64,000 bases of DNA from Paraburkholderia podalyriae (GTDB lineage Bacteria > Pseudomonadota > Gammaproteobacteria > Burkholderiales > Burkholderiaceae): contig NZ_VZQQ01000002.1 of assembly GCF_014397785.1 (NCBI RefSeq), positions 310,001 through 374,000 of the forward strand. The letters run 5' to 3'. Numbering within the stretch: position 1 is the stretch's first letter; every line of letters begins with the position of its first letter. This document shows, one piece after another, positions 27,266-42,854 of the stretch. The notes beneath the pieces are model-generated. The model was not told where the DNA came from. It saw only the letters and a program-made list of their open reading frames with translations, and did no database searches. The position numbers were made by a program, and so were the translations under genes.

Positions 27266-27575
27266 GTGCGCTGACGTGGGGCCTGTTGTGCGGGCCGCTT
27301 ACGTATCGCTGGCTGGGTGGGTGACGCGCAACGGGTTCTACGTTGTCCGCACCATGGTTGGCATGGTTGCGCGCCCAGGGGTGCAAACGTTAGCGCGGGT
27401 TCAACGGCTATTTCGCTTGCCGCGAGGCAGCCCTTCCGCAAACGTTGGCGGCAATCAAGCGATGGCACATCTATTGCTGAATTCCGCTCGCCGGCATCTC
27501 ACCCGTGAAGCCGCGTGACGTACGCAACGGGGCGCCGTTCAAACGTCGTTTCAACAATCCACCGGTGGAGGCACC

Positions 27576-27737
27576 ATGCTTCGTTACGCTGTGATTTTCT
27601 TCATCATCGCCATCATCGCCGCCGTGTTCGGCTTTGGAGGTATTGCCGCGGGCGCAACCGAAATCGCCAAGGTGTTGTTCTTCATCTTCGTGGTGATTTT
27701 CCTCGTCACCCTGCTGATGGGCGTGATCCGACGCTGA
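27576..27737 (+). CDS. DUF1328 small membrane protein (YtjA-like)
   Basis: A 53-codon gene. The product is almost entirely two hydrophobic helices: [20 protein letters not shown], then a [12 protein letters not shown] turn, and [17 protein letters not shown] ending in IRR. This is the pattern of the DUF1328 (YtjA) family of short inner-membrane proteins, often stress-related in Burkholderia and enterics. A ribosome binding site (GGTGGAGGCACC) precedes the ATG. Function is unknown. Confidence 0.85.
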   Translation: MLRYAVIFFIIAIIAAVFGFGGIAAGATEIAKVLFFIFVVIFLVTLLMGVIRR

Positions 27738-27951
27738 CGGTGGAATACAGCGTTCGGTGAATTCACGCCTCGCCCGATGCGAACCGGCGATGCTGAGTGG
27801 GTGCCGCGTTGATGTTTGCGCCGCTCATCTTCGCCGTTGCAATACTTGCCGCGGCAAATTGCAATAGTTGCCGACGCATCGGGCGCTTCAATTTTTCTTC
27901 CGATTATCTTCGTCATCCGAAGCATAAAGCGTCATCGTGCCGACGAGTCGT

Positions 27952-28509
27952 TCACGCGATGTTTTCCGCTTCGTACAGACGCCGGCCCGCCGCATCCTTG
28001 CTGCCGAGGATCGGCTGAAAGTCGATCGGCCACGCGATGCCAATGTCGGGATCGGACCACAGCAGGCAGCGCTCGAGTTCGGGAAACCAGTACTCGGTGG
28101 TCTTCCACACGCACTCGGCGACATCGGACAGCACGACGAAGCCGTGCGCGAAACCGGGCGGCACCCACATCTGCCGCTGGTTGGCTTCGCTCAGATACTC
28201 GCCGCTCCATTTGCCGAAGTTCGGTGAGGTGAGGCGCACGTCGACCGCGACGTCGAAGATCTCGCCGCGCACGACGCGCAGCAGCCGTCCCTGGGGTCGC
28301 TGCACCTGGTAGTGCAAGCCGCGCAGCACGCCGTGCACGGCGCGCAGATGGCGGTCCTGCACGAAGTTGAAACCTTGCGCGACGTCGTCCGCAAACTCGT
28401 CCGCGCTGAAACTCTCGAAGCAGAAGCCGAACTCGTCGACAAACACTTCCGGCTCGATGAGTTTCACCTCCGGCAATGCCATCGCCATGACCTTGTTGCC
28501 CATCGCCAC
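27952..28509 (-). CDS. rfbC: dTDP-4-dehydrorhamnose 3,5-epimerase
   Basis: A 185-residue cupin-fold epimerase of the RmlC/RfbC family, which makes dTDP-4-dehydro-L-rhamnose from the 6-deoxy-D-xylo isomer in the dTDP-rhamnose pathway. Visible hallmarks are GVLRGLHYQ with the catalytic His (about residue 67), RGEIFDVAVDVR with the conserved Asp, and PPGFAHGF followed by TTEYW. A start at 28488 (MALPEVKLIEP…) would fit the family length equally well. It stands alone here: rfbA, rfbB and rfbD are not in the window, so the rest of the pathway must be elsewhere. Confidence 0.9.
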   Translation of the reverse strand: MAMGNKVMAMALPEVKLIEPEVFVDEFGFCFESFSADEFADDVAQGFNFVQDRHLRAVHGVLRGLHYQVQRPQGRLLRVVRGEIFDVAVDVRLTSPNFGKWSGEYLSEANQRQMWVPPGFAHGFVVLSDVAECVWKTTEYWFPELERCLLWSDPDIGIAWPIDFQPILGSKDAAGRRLYEAENIA

Positions 28510-28622
28510 TGTGCTCGTAAAAAGGCTGGCCAGCGAAGATGCGACCGCTGTTGCGGCCGCGTCCGACAGACGACGAGGCGCACCCGCCGCGCGGGCGCCC
28601 TATCGCATGCTAAATAGACATG

Positions 28623-29636
28623 CTACGCCTCAGTGGCCGCCCTGCTGCGGGCACGATACTCGGTTGGCGACAATGCCATGCGCTTGCGGAAGATTTTCGC
28701 GAGACGATCGCCGTTGCCGGTGCCGCTGCGGCGCGCGATCTTGTCGACCGGCAATTCGGTCTCGGTCAGGAAGTTGCACGCGATGCGCAGCCGCACCTGG
28801 AGCAGGTAGTCCGACGGCGTGACCTGCATCTCATGCTTGAAACGGCGCAGGAAATTGCGCTCGCTCATCGCAGCGACCTGCGCGGCATCGGCGACCGATA
28901 CCGGACGGTCGCAGTTCGCCTCCATCCAGCGCGCGGCCGCGCGAATCTTTTCGGCGACGCTCAGCGTGCCGCCCTCGGCCGGCAGCGGCACCCACGTCGC
29001 GGCCATGCCGGGCATCACGCGATCGGCGACGCTGCGCGCGAGCTCGGCGCCCAGGTCGCGCTTGATGAACATCAGCGCGCTGCGGGCGCAGTCGTGACGG
29101 TCGTTGGCCGCGCTGAACGCGCCTTCGCTCGCGCTCGCGCCCGGATAGCGGCTCATCAGGCCATCATGCTCGGTCGGGCCGGCCGCTTCGAGCACGAGGC
29201 GTCCCTCGCCGATCGTTTCGATCGCGCGTGTGCGCGATTGCACGGTGCGCAGCCAGTTCAGCACTCGTTCGTCGCGCGCGGCCACGTGGGCGCCATAGCC
29301 GCCCGCGATGAACAACACGTCGAAACCGCCGCCAAAGCGCGTGTCGATGCGGTCGGTCCAGACGCGCGCCGATGACGAACTTGCGACATTGCCGCCGTCC
29401 ATCGACAGAAACTGCACTTCGTACGGCGGATCTTCGCCGGCTCGCGCGCCCGCGAACTCATTGGCGGTCTGGAACATTTCCACGACGGTACCGGGGCCGA
29501 GCAGCCAGAAACCGTCGAACAGCAGAATGCCGATTCGCCGCGCTGCGGTACGGACGTTCAAGGCGGGCGTGTGCAGCCACGTAATTCTCGTTGTATCAAG
29601 GTGCATGTGCGGCATGATCTTTCCCCAAACGGTCAT
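28623..29636 (-). CDS. GlxA-type transcriptional regulator (DJ-1/PfpI + AraC HTH)
   Basis: A 337-residue regulator of the FtrA/GlxA group. Residues 35-200 form a DJ-1/PfpI (class I glutamine amidotransferase-like) sensor domain (RRIGILLFDGFWLLGPGT…LFIAGGYGAHVAA). The position of the DJ-1 nucleophile Cys is IGEGRLVLEAAG, with no Cys, so the domain is a binding rather than catalytic unit. Residues 230-330 are two AraC-type helix-turn-helix motifs (AQVAAMSERNFLRRFKHEM). Target genes are not evident; the rfbC gene next to it is in the same direction. Confidence 0.87.
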   Translation of the reverse strand: MTVWGKIMPHMHLDTTRITWLHTPALNVRTAARRIGILLFDGFWLLGPGTVVEMFQTANEFAGARAGEDPPYEVQFLSMDGGNVASSSSARVWTDRIDTRFGGGFDVLFIAGGYGAHVAARDERVLNWLRTVQSRTRAIETIGEGRLVLEAAGPTEHDGLMSRYPGASASEGAFSAANDRHDCARSALMFIKRDLGAELARSVADRVMPGMAATWVPLPAEGGTLSVAEKIRAAARWMEANCDRPVSVADAAQVAAMSERNFLRRFKHEMQVTPSDYLLQVRLRIACNFLTETELPVDKIARRSGTGNGDRLAKIFRKRMALSPTEYRARSRAATEA

Positions 29637-30310
29637 ACGTTGTTGACCCCGATTTGCCCCGTAACCAGACGGAACGAGAGAATGCGTTATTACGGCGGAA
29701 AAGCAGACCCACGCCGCATAAAGGATTAAACGTGATGTTAGCGGAATGCATCGCTATAGTAAATTTGAAAAAAGGATTTCATCACGACGGCCTATGTCTG
29801 ACGAAAACTTGTTATTGGGCAATTGATATGATCGCCTCGGCGGCGCGAGCAAATGTACAAGGCCGCGCGCGGAGCTTGTTGTTAGCTTACCGCACAGCCT
29901 TGATGGACGGCGCTTTCACGCATTCGGATCAAGCTTGCCGATAATGCGAAGCGCGGTGATTCCCGCGTCACCGAGTACGTTTCTTGCGCACTTCAAAAAA
30001 TGTTTCAATTGTGAACTGCTTAACTCGCGATAACGCCCGCGCAATTCGGTATTTTATTCGCAAACCGTAAATTTATCGGCTTCGGCATTAGGCGTTTCCG
30101 TGGCCATTCGTTCCGGTGGGAAATTAATATCCAAATGCAGATATATCGTGCGTTCGAAAATGTTTCTTTATTGAAACATCGTCGGGCGCTTTCGTATGAT
30201 TTGAAAGCGCTCATGCGCGGTGTTGGTCGAGCCTCGGATGATCGGACGCAATGCAGCAATCGCGAGGCGCTGCCGTTGCAACCTCTGCGGTTGCAACGGC
30301 ACACGTCATC
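29637..30310. other. Intergenic region, AT-richer, no supported gene
   Basis: A 670-bp stretch between the end of uvrA and the start of the GlxA-type regulator, both on the minus strand. It is markedly less GC-rich than its neighbours (for example 29990-30180). Short open frames exist on both strands, but none has a ribosome binding site, recognisable family features or coding-like base bias. It probably contains the promoter of the regulator gene near its left end and a hairpin at its right end. Confidence 0.5.
30271..30301 (-). terminator. Perfect 13-bp hairpin just after uvrA
   Basis: TGCCGTTGCAACC and GGTTGCAACGGCA are exact complements with a 5-nt loop, starting 10 nt past the uvrA stop codon. 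The position suggests a transcription end, but there is no U-run on the minus strand, so it may instead be an mRNA 3'-end stabiliser or a protein-binding dyad. Confidence 0.45.
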
Positions 30311-36334
<6,024 letters not shown>

Positions 36335-36378
36335 GGCGCGAAGGGCGCCCGGAAGCCTGGCTGTAGGGGGATACTATA

Positions 36379-36394
36379 CTGTATGTTTATACAG
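36379..36394. promoter_or_regulatory. LexA (SOS) box upstream of the double uvrA
   Basis: CTGTATGTTTATACAG fits the proteobacterial SOS consensus CTGT-N8-ACAG exactly, with an AT-rich centre. It lies 45 bp upstream of the uvrA start and just upstream of a good minus-strand -10 candidate (TATAGT). It is outside the racemase gene, which ends at 36434. This predicts DNA-damage induction of the gene. Confidence 0.8.
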
Positions 36395-36433
36395 TTTTCC
36401 ATGACGGGCTCGTGCCGCGATGACGGCGCCCGG

Positions 36434-37948
36434 CTAGCCGAGCGCGCTTTCCACCTGCGAGCACCCCGCCGCCTCCGGCGTCGCGCAATCCATCGGCGTC
36501 TCAGGCGCAACACCGTCGCCAAGCGCATACGCGACGCAACGCCTCGCCAGCACATCGGTCGGATCGACAAGCCGCACCACGCGCCCGCCCGGACACACGA
36601 GCACCGGCTCGCGCAACAGCAACGGCAACTCGGTGCACGCGAGCACGATCACTTGCACGCCCCGCGCGACCAGATCGTCGACGGCCGCCGCGAGGTCGTC
36701 GCAACATTCGCCCGACGTCTGGCCGGCCTTCGCGCCGCGCGGCCCGTAGATCGCGTTCATCAGACGCGCCTGCGCGGCCGCGGACGGCGCGATCTGCACG
36801 AAGCCGCGCGCGTCGAGCGCCTGTTCGTAGACGCGGCTCGCGAGCGTGCCCGAGGTGGCCAGCACGCCCACTTCGCGCAAGCCCGGAAAGGTCTCGCGCA
36901 GATAATCGGCGGTGCAGCCGAGCATATTGACGATCGGCACGCGCAGCTCCGGCTGAAGCCGCTCGATGAACGCATGCGCGGTATTGCACGGCATCGCGAT
37001 CAGATCCGCGCCGCCCTCCTCGAGCGTCTTGCAGGCTGCATATAGCGCGAGCGTCGGGTCGTCGCCGCGCGCTAGCAGCGCCGCGGTACGGTCCGGGATC
37101 TGCGGATTCTGCTCGACCATGATGCGGATATGGTCCTGGTCGCGCGCGGCCGGCGTGTGGCGCACCAGTTTGTCCATGAAATCGACGGTCGCGGCCGGCC
37201 CGATGCCGCCGACCACGCCGAGGCGGAACGCGCGCTCCGGCTGCGTGTACTGGGCCGCCGCGACGTAGCGCGCGTACACCTGGTTCGCATCGACGAGCGG
37301 CACCTCGATACGCCCGAGCGAACGCAGCACGAGGCCGATCTCCGCGAGCCCCGGCACGATCACGTCGACGCCTTGCGCGACCAGATCCGCGCACGCCGCG
37401 CGCAGCAGTTCGACGGGACGCCCGTGCAGGCACCCATTGCGGACGCCCTCGTCGCCGAAGACGGCGCTCGTCACGCAGTCGAAACCGGCGTCGGTGCCCG
37501 GATAGCACACGTCGAACCGGCCGGCTTCGAAGTAGCGTTCGAACAGGCCGTTCGCGCGGATCGCGTCCGATGTCAGCACGCCGATGCGCCGCGCCGACGG
37601 ATAGGTACGCCGCACATGCACTGACAGCGCGGTCATGATGTTGACGACCGGCACGGCGAGGTTGGCCGTGAGTTCGTCGATGAAGGTATGGCTAACGAAG
37701 CACGGCAGCACGATCGCGTCGACACCGCGCTTTTCGAACGCGCGCATCGTGTCGAACACGTGGATCTTGAACTGCGCGTCGGTCGCATCGGGCGTGGCCG
37801 GCCCGTGCCACGAGCGCGGTTCGAGAATCAGATCAAACGGGCGCGCCGCGCCCGGCCGGCGCGACGCCGCGCTGATCCGGCTGAGGATGTCGGCGCTGGC
37901 GAACTGCGCTGCGCCAGTCACCACACCCAGCGAACGAAAACGATTCAT
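36434..37948 (-). CDS. Fused double Asp/Glu racemase-family protein
   Basis: A 504-residue protein composed of two Asp/Glu racemase-like domains in tandem (about residues 1-235 and 240-475); single-domain relatives are 220-280 residues. The C-terminal unit has both catalytic cysteines: MPCNTAHAF and VLACTELPLLL. The N-terminal unit keeps the first (LPCFVSHTF) but at the second position reads VPGLAEIGLVL, so the Cys is lost. One half is therefore likely a non-catalytic or differently acting partner. Substrate is unknown; amino-acid racemisation is the family activity. It lies alone, upstream of uvrA in the same direction, separated by a LexA-type promoter. Confidence 0.85.
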   Translation of the reverse strand: MNRFRSLGVVTGAAQFASADILSRISAASRRPGAARPFDLILEPRSWHGPATPDATDAQFKIHVFDTMRAFEKRGVDAIVLPCFVSHTFIDELTANLAVPVVNIMTALSVHVRRTYPSARRIGVLTSDAIRANGLFERYFEAGRFDVCYPGTDAGFDCVTSAVFGDEGVRNGCLHGRPVELLRAACADLVAQGVDVIVPGLAEIGLVLRSLGRIEVPLVDANQVYARYVAAAQYTQPERAFRLGVVGGIGPAATVDFMDKLVRHTPAARDQDHIRIMVEQNPQIPDRTAALLARGDDPTLALYAACKTLEEGGADLIAMPCNTAHAFIERLQPELRVPIVNMLGCTADYLRETFPGLREVGVLATSGTLASRVYEQALDARGFVQIAPSAAAQARLMNAIYGPRGAKAGQTSGECCDDLAAAVDDLVARGVQVIVLACTELPLLLREPVLVCPGGRVVRLVDPTDVLARRCVAYALGDGVAPETPMDCATPEAAGCSQVESALG

Positions 37949-38061
37949 GGTCAGGTTCCCCGGTCATTCCGTGCGTCCACCGTCGATCGGGTGGCTTTCT
38001 GCGCGCTCGAGAATGACATTATGTGGGGCGCACATGTCCGGGGGTTAATCATTTCGCCCCT

Positions 38062-38952
38062 TCAACTCACCGCCTCGAAAATCTCCCGAAGCCACTGCGC
38101 GAACACTCGCACCCGCGACGACAACTGCCGATTCTGCGGATACAGCACCGACACCGGCATCGGCGGCGGCGGATAGTCCGCCAGAATGACCCGCAGCCGT
38201 CCCGCCGCCAGCTCGCCGTCGACCCGGTAGCGCGGCACCTGCACGATGCCGAGCCCGGCGACGGCCGCGCCCGTGTACAGTTCGGCGCCGCTGACCGACA
38301 CCGCCGACGGCAGCACGAGCGCGGTATCACGCCCATCGACGCGAAATTCGAGCGGCACCGGCTTGCCGGTCGCGCTCGACACGTAGTTGACCGCGCGATG
38401 CGTCGACAGCGCGGCAGGATCGGCCGGTTCGCCATACGCGACCAGATACGCGGGACTCGCGACCGTGACCTGCCGCAGTTGCGCAACGCGCCGCCCGACC
38501 ATCGACGAGTCCTGCAGCACGCCCGCGCGCAGCACACAATCGACGCCCTCGCGAACGAGGTCGACCAGCCGGTCGTCCTCGCCGATCATCAGTTCGATGT
38601 CGGGAAAGCGCGCGAGAAACGCGGGCAGCGCCGGCACCACGAAGTGCCGCGCGAGCGTGCCCTGCACGTTCACGCGCAGCAGCCCCTTCGGCGCGAGATT
38701 GGAAAACGCCCCCTCGGCCTCTTCCATGTCGGCGATCAGGCGCACGCAGCGTTGGTAGTGCGCTTCGCCGTCGGGCGTGAGCCGCACCGTGCGCGTCGTG
38801 CGTTCGAGCAGCCGCGCGCCGAGCCGCCGCTCCAGGCGCTTCATCAGGTTGGTGACGGTCGCGCGCGGGATTTGCAGATCGTCGGCGGCGCGCGTGAAGC
38901 TCTGGCGCTCGGCAATCCGCACGAATACGCGCATTTCTTCGAAACGGTCCAT
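38062..38952 (-). CDS. LysR-family transcriptional regulator
   Basis: A 296-residue LysR-type regulator of the large group starting MDRFEEMRVFVRIAERQSF, with the helix-turn-helix in residues 15-40 (AADDLQIPRATVTNLMKRLE) and the ligand domain from about residue 90 (KGLLRVNVQGTLARHFV). It is divergent from an SDR-family oxidoreductase across 115 bp, the usual LysR/SDR pairing in Burkholderiaceae, so it most likely controls that gene. Confidence 0.88.
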   Translation of the reverse strand: MDRFEEMRVFVRIAERQSFTRAADDLQIPRATVTNLMKRLERRLGARLLERTTRTVRLTPDGEAHYQRCVRLIADMEEAEGAFSNLAPKGLLRVNVQGTLARHFVVPALPAFLARFPDIELMIGEDDRLVDLVREGVDCVLRAGVLQDSSMVGRRVAQLRQVTVASPAYLVAYGEPADPAALSTHRAVNYVSSATGKPVPLEFRVDGRDTALVLPSAVSVSGAELYTGAAVAGLGIVQVPRYRVDGELAAGRLRVILADYPPPPMPVSVLYPQNRQLSSRVRVFAQWLREIFEAVS

Positions 38953-39067
38953 ATCGGCGGATTATTAAAGCGAACGGAATGATGATGCCAAGTCTAGCGT
39001 GATTATCTCAACGCCGAAAGCACTCATGATTCAACTCACCGATCCAACACCTTCTGCGAGGAAACGA

Positions 39068-39814
39068 ATGATGAACACGAACCAACCAGCGAAAGTCGCC
39101 ATCGTGACGGGCGCATCGCGCGGCATCGGCACGGCGATCGCGCGGCGGCTCGCGCAGGACGGCTACGCGGTCGCCGTCAACTACGCATCGAGCGCCGGCG
39201 AAGCCGACGCGCTCGTCGGCGCGATCCGCGAAGCCGGCGGCAAGGCGCTCGCGGTGCAAGCCGACGTGTCGAAGCCCGACGACGTGCGCCGCATGTTCGA
39301 TATCACCGAACGCGAGTTGGGCGACGTCGACGTGCTCGTCAACAACGCGGGCGTGATGAAGCCGGCGCCGCTCGCCGACACGCCCGACGCGCTCTACGAC
39401 CAGACCTTCGACATCAACGTGCGCGGCACTTTCAACACGCTGCGCGAAGCGGCCGCTCGTCTCAACGACGGCGGACGCATCGTCAATTTCTCGACCAGCG
39501 TGCTGGCGCTGAACCTGCCCGGCTATGGCATCTACACCGCGACCAAGGCGGCCGTGGAAGCGTTCACGCGCGTGTTCGCGAAGGAGCTGCGCGGGCGCAA
39601 CATCACGGTGAATGCGGTCGCGCCAGGACCGATCGCGACCGCGCTGTTTCTCGAAGGCAAGACCGACGAGCAGATCGAGACGTTCGCGAAGATGCCGCCG
39701 CTGCAACGCCTCGGCGAGCCGGAAGACGTGGCCGGCGTGGTCGCGTTTCTGGTCGGCCCCGATGCGGGCTGGGTCAATGGGCAGGTGTTGCGGGCCAATG
39801 GCGGCCTCGCTTGA
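39068..39814 (+). CDS. SDR-family NAD(P)-dependent oxidoreductase
   Basis: A 248-residue classical short-chain dehydrogenase. The cofactor motif TGASRGIG is at residues 14-21, NNAG at about 92, the catalytic Ser in NFSTSV (about 142), and the YxxxK pair in YGIYTATKAAVE (about 155-159). The nearest pattern is the 3-oxoacyl-ACP reductase-like SDRs that reduce small aldehydes or ketones. The ATG at 39068 has AGGAAACGA upstream; the ATG three bases later is possible too. Divergent from a LysR gene that probably regulates it. The substrate is not known. Confidence 0.88.
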   Translation: MMNTNQPAKVAIVTGASRGIGTAIARRLAQDGYAVAVNYASSAGEADALVGAIREAGGKALAVQADVSKPDDVRRMFDITERELGDVDVLVNNAGVMKPAPLADTPDALYDQTFDINVRGTFNTLREAAARLNDGGRIVNFSTSVLALNLPGYGIYTATKAAVEAFTRVFAKELRGRNITVNAVAPGPIATALFLEGKTDEQIETFAKMPPLQRLGEPEDVAGVVAFLVGPDAGWVNGQVLRANGGLA

Positions 39815-39910
39815 CGGGAAGCGGTGACCCGGCGTGCCGCCGCGCCGGACCACCGGCGCGGGCCGGCTACGGCGCCGGGAACATGGTCGACCCGCTGGTC
39901 GACCCGGTGA

Positions 39911-40936
39911 TCAAACCGCCTTCGGATTGCGTTCCTCGAAGCCTTCCTGATGCCAGTACGGATACGCGGGGCGCACGGCGCTCGCCGCGTCGAGCTTCGC
40001 GACCTGCTCGGGCGTCAGATTCCAGCCGACCGCGCCGAGGTTCTGCCGCAGTTGCTCCTCGTTGCGCGCGCCGATCAGCAGCGTCGCGACGGTCGGCCGT
40101 TGCAATAGCCAGTTCAGCGCGATCTGCGGCACCGTTTTGCCGGTTTCGGCGGCGACTTCGTCGAGCGCGTCCAGCACGCGGAACAGATAGTCTTCCGGCA
40201 CCGGCGGCCCCATGTCGGCGGTCTTGTGCAGACGGCTCGTCTCCGGCAGCGGCTGGCCGCGCTTGAGCTTGCCGGTCAGGCGCCCCCAGCCGAGCGGACT
40301 CCACACCACCGCGCCGACGCCCTGGTCGACACCGAGCGGCATCAGCTCCCACTCGTAGTCGCGCCCGACCAGCGAGTAGTAGGTCTGATTCGCGACAAAG
40401 CGCGGATAGCCGTAACGGTCGGCGACATCGAGCGACTTCATCAGATGCCAGCCCGAGAAATTCGACACGCCGATGTAGCGGATCTTGCCCGCGCGCACGA
40501 GATCATCGAGCGTGGACAGCACTTCTGGAATCGGTGTTTTCGCGTCGAATCCGTGCAGCTGGAACAGGTCGATGTAATCGGTCTGCAGACGCTTGAGCGC
40601 CGAATCGACCGCCTTGATCAGATGGAAGCGCGACGAGCCGACGCCGTTCGGATCGTCGTCAAAGCGAAACGTCGCCTTCGTCGACAGAATCGCCTTGTCG
40701 CGCTTGCCCTTCAGCGCCTCGCCGAGCACCGACTCGGACGCGCCCTTCGAATAGATGTCGGCGGTGTCGAACATCGTGACGCCGGCGTCGAAGCAGATGT
40801 CGATCAGACGCCGCGCTTCGGCGACATCGGTCGCGCCCCACGCCTGAAAAAATTCACCCTTGCCGCCGAAGGTACCGGTGCCGAGACTCAGCACCGGCAC
40901 CTTGAAACCCGATGCACCCAGATGTCTGTATTCCAT
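39911..40936 (-). CDS. Aldo/keto reductase
   Basis: A 341-residue NADPH-dependent aldo/keto reductase with a (beta/alpha)8 barrel. The catalytic tetrad is in place: FDTADIYSKGASE (Asp and Tyr, about residues 52-57), STKATF (Lys) and DLFQLHGFD (His). The C-terminal cofactor region LLIGARNEEQLRQNL is typical. It is convergent with the SDR gene, so regulation is separate. Physiological substrate unknown; members reduce sugar-derived and lipid aldehydes. Confidence 0.9.
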   Translation of the reverse strand: MEYRHLGASGFKVPVLSLGTGTFGGKGEFFQAWGATDVAEARRLIDICFDAGVTMFDTADIYSKGASESVLGEALKGKRDKAILSTKATFRFDDDPNGVGSSRFHLIKAVDSALKRLQTDYIDLFQLHGFDAKTPIPEVLSTLDDLVRAGKIRYIGVSNFSGWHLMKSLDVADRYGYPRFVANQTYYSLVGRDYEWELMPLGVDQGVGAVVWSPLGWGRLTGKLKRGQPLPETSRLHKTADMGPPVPEDYLFRVLDALDEVAAETGKTVPQIALNWLLQRPTVATLLIGARNEEQLRQNLGAVGWNLTPEQVAKLDAASAVRPAYPYWHQEGFEERNPKAV

Positions 40937-41003
40937 TGAATAATCTCCGTGGCATTGCCGTCGATGAACGGAGGCTCAGTCTACGCGTGTCCGCGAAGGC
41001 ACG

Positions 41004-42743
41004 TCACGAAGGCGACGCGCTCAGCTCGGCAAGCGCATCGCGCGCGGCATCGATCACGCTGCGCCAATCGCCGAGCGCCGGTTGACGGAACAGCCGCGCG
41101 CACGGATACCACGGCGTGTCGCTGCGTTCGAGCAGCCAGCGCCAGCAAGTGTCGAAGCGGTTCAGGATCCAGACGGGTTTGCCGAGCGCGCCGGCCAGAT
41201 GCGCGGTGGACGTATCGACCGAAATCACCAGATCGAGACTGGCGACGAGCGCGGCGGTATCGGCGAAATTGTGCAACAGGTCCGTGTAATCGGCGACCCG
41301 GTCACGGTGCGCACTGTCGGCAAGCTGCGGGGCGGCCGCGCCCTTCTGCACGCTGAAGAAGCGTACGTTCGGCACGTCCAGGAGCGGCGCGAGTTGCTCG
41401 AACGCGAGCGAGCGACGCGCGTCGATCTTGCGCAGTTCCGCGACGTGCGCGCGGTTCTCGCCGGCCCAGACGAGGCCGACTTTCAGTGGCCGGATCGCGT
41501 TGGCATCCGCGCTAGCGTTGGCGTCGGGTTCGATACGCTGCCGCCATTCGCTCACGGCCGCCGCCTGCGCAAACAGATACGGCGTGGCCGCCGGAATGCT
41601 CGCTTCGTTCGTGCTGAACGCAAACGGCAAGCTCAGCAGCGGACAATGACAATCGAACGGCGGCAACGGCTGCCCCGCTTCGACTAACTGGTCGACACCA
41701 TCGAGCGTCGACAGCAACCGCAACAACGTGCGCGGCACTTCGAGCACGACTTTCGCGCCGAGCTTCGCAACGAGCGTCGCATAGCGGCAGAACTGCAGCG
41801 TATCGCCCAGGCCCTGCTCCGCATGCAGCAGGATGGTTCTGCCGTCGAGCGGAAAATCGCCGCGCCACAGCGGCTGCACGAACGCGCGCCTGGCGGCCTT
41901 GATGCGGTTGCGCTCCCAACGCCATTCGTATTCGCGCCAGCCGGTGTCGAAGCGCCCCATCTGCAGCAGGCACAGCGCCTGGTTCCAGTGTGCTTCGACC
42001 GACGCCGGATTCAACGCAAGCGCGCGCTGAAAGCTCGACAACGCCTGATCGCGCTGATTCAGATCGATCTGCGCGAGACCGAGGTTGTTCCATGCATCGA
42101 CGAAAGCAGGCGCAAGTTCCAGCGCGCGCTGGTAGCAGCGCTGCGCCTCGTGCGGCTGGCTCAGATCGCCGAGCACGTTGCCGCGATTGCTCCACGCATC
42201 CGGATAGGCAGGTTGCAACGCGAGCGCCCGGTCGCAGCTGTCGAGCGCATCGGCATAACGGCCGAGATCGCGCAGCACGCACGCGCGATTGTTCCACGCC
42301 GGCGCGAACTCCGGTACGAGCAAAAGCGCGCGCTCGTAGCTCGCGAGTGCGTCGAGCGGACGGTTCAGCGCGGCCAATGCGTTGCCGCGATGATTCAACG
42401 CATCGGCGAATTTCGGCTGCATCGCGAGCGCCCGTTCGGCGCAGGCGAGCGCTTCGTCATGACGCTGCAACGCGTTCAGCGCATAGGCGAGATTCGAATG
42501 CACGGCGGGCTGTCTGGCGTTGAGCGCGAGCGCCTTCTTCAGCAGATCGATGCCTTCCTGCAAGCGGCCCGTTTGCAGCGCGAGTTCGCCGAGCCAGCGC
42601 AACGCGTCGCCATGCTTCGGCTTCAGTTCGAGTATCTCGCGATACAGTTCCTCCGCTTCGACGAGCGCGCCGTTCTGCTGGAGCGCGACGGCTTGTCGAA
42701 GCAGATGGTCCAACTGTTGCGGCAGACTGGCGTGCTTGCTCAT
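41004..42743 (-). CDS. TPR protein with GT9-like glycosyltransferase C-terminus
   Basis: A 579-residue protein with two parts. Residues 10-275 hold about seven TPR repeats of 34 residues (recurring …ALNPASVEAHWNQALCLLQM). The C-terminal 280 residues match the heptosyltransferase/OGT-like family found with TPRs in Burkholderiaceae: LKVGLVWAGENRAH, then VISVDTSTAHLAGALGKPVW and SDTPWYP. It is probably a cytosolic sugar transferase acting on protein or cell-surface glycan, but neither donor nor acceptor can be deduced. A truncated relative lies at 26460-26840. Confidence 0.82.
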   Translation of the reverse strand: MSKHASLPQQLDHLLRQAVALQQNGALVEAEELYREILELKPKHGDALRWLGELALQTGRLQEGIDLLKKALALNARQPAVHSNLAYALNALQRHDEALACAERALAMQPKFADALNHRGNALAALNRPLDALASYERALLLVPEFAPAWNNRACVLRDLGRYADALDSCDRALALQPAYPDAWSNRGNVLGDLSQPHEAQRCYQRALELAPAFVDAWNNLGLAQIDLNQRDQALSSFQRALALNPASVEAHWNQALCLLQMGRFDTGWREYEWRWERNRIKAARRAFVQPLWRGDFPLDGRTILLHAEQGLGDTLQFCRYATLVAKLGAKVVLEVPRTLLRLLSTLDGVDQLVEAGQPLPPFDCHCPLLSLPFAFSTNEASIPAATPYLFAQAAAVSEWRQRIEPDANASADANAIRPLKVGLVWAGENRAHVAELRKIDARRSLAFEQLAPLLDVPNVRFFSVQKGAAAPQLADSAHRDRVADYTDLLHNFADTAALVASLDLVISVDTSTAHLAGALGKPVWILNRFDTCWRWLLERSDTPWYPCARLFRQPALGDWRSVIDAARDALAELSASPS

Positions 42744-42854
42744 GCGGTACCCGGAATCGGAGGCGCGAAGAATCGTCGGAAGGAGCGCACGATTATCACC
42801 GAAATGCCCCAGCTTCGAAGTACCGCCGCCTGCCGCGTGGCGACGCGACGCCGC

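Noticed and set aside
27072..27518. Plus-strand frame of 148 codons
   Set aside because: It is the opposite strand of the IS5 transposase remnant; the minus-strand frames carry the family motifs.
29654..29944. Plus-strand frame of 96 codons in the AT-richer spacer left of uvrA
   Set aside because: No start signal and no coding-like pattern; Cys/Lys distribution looks random.
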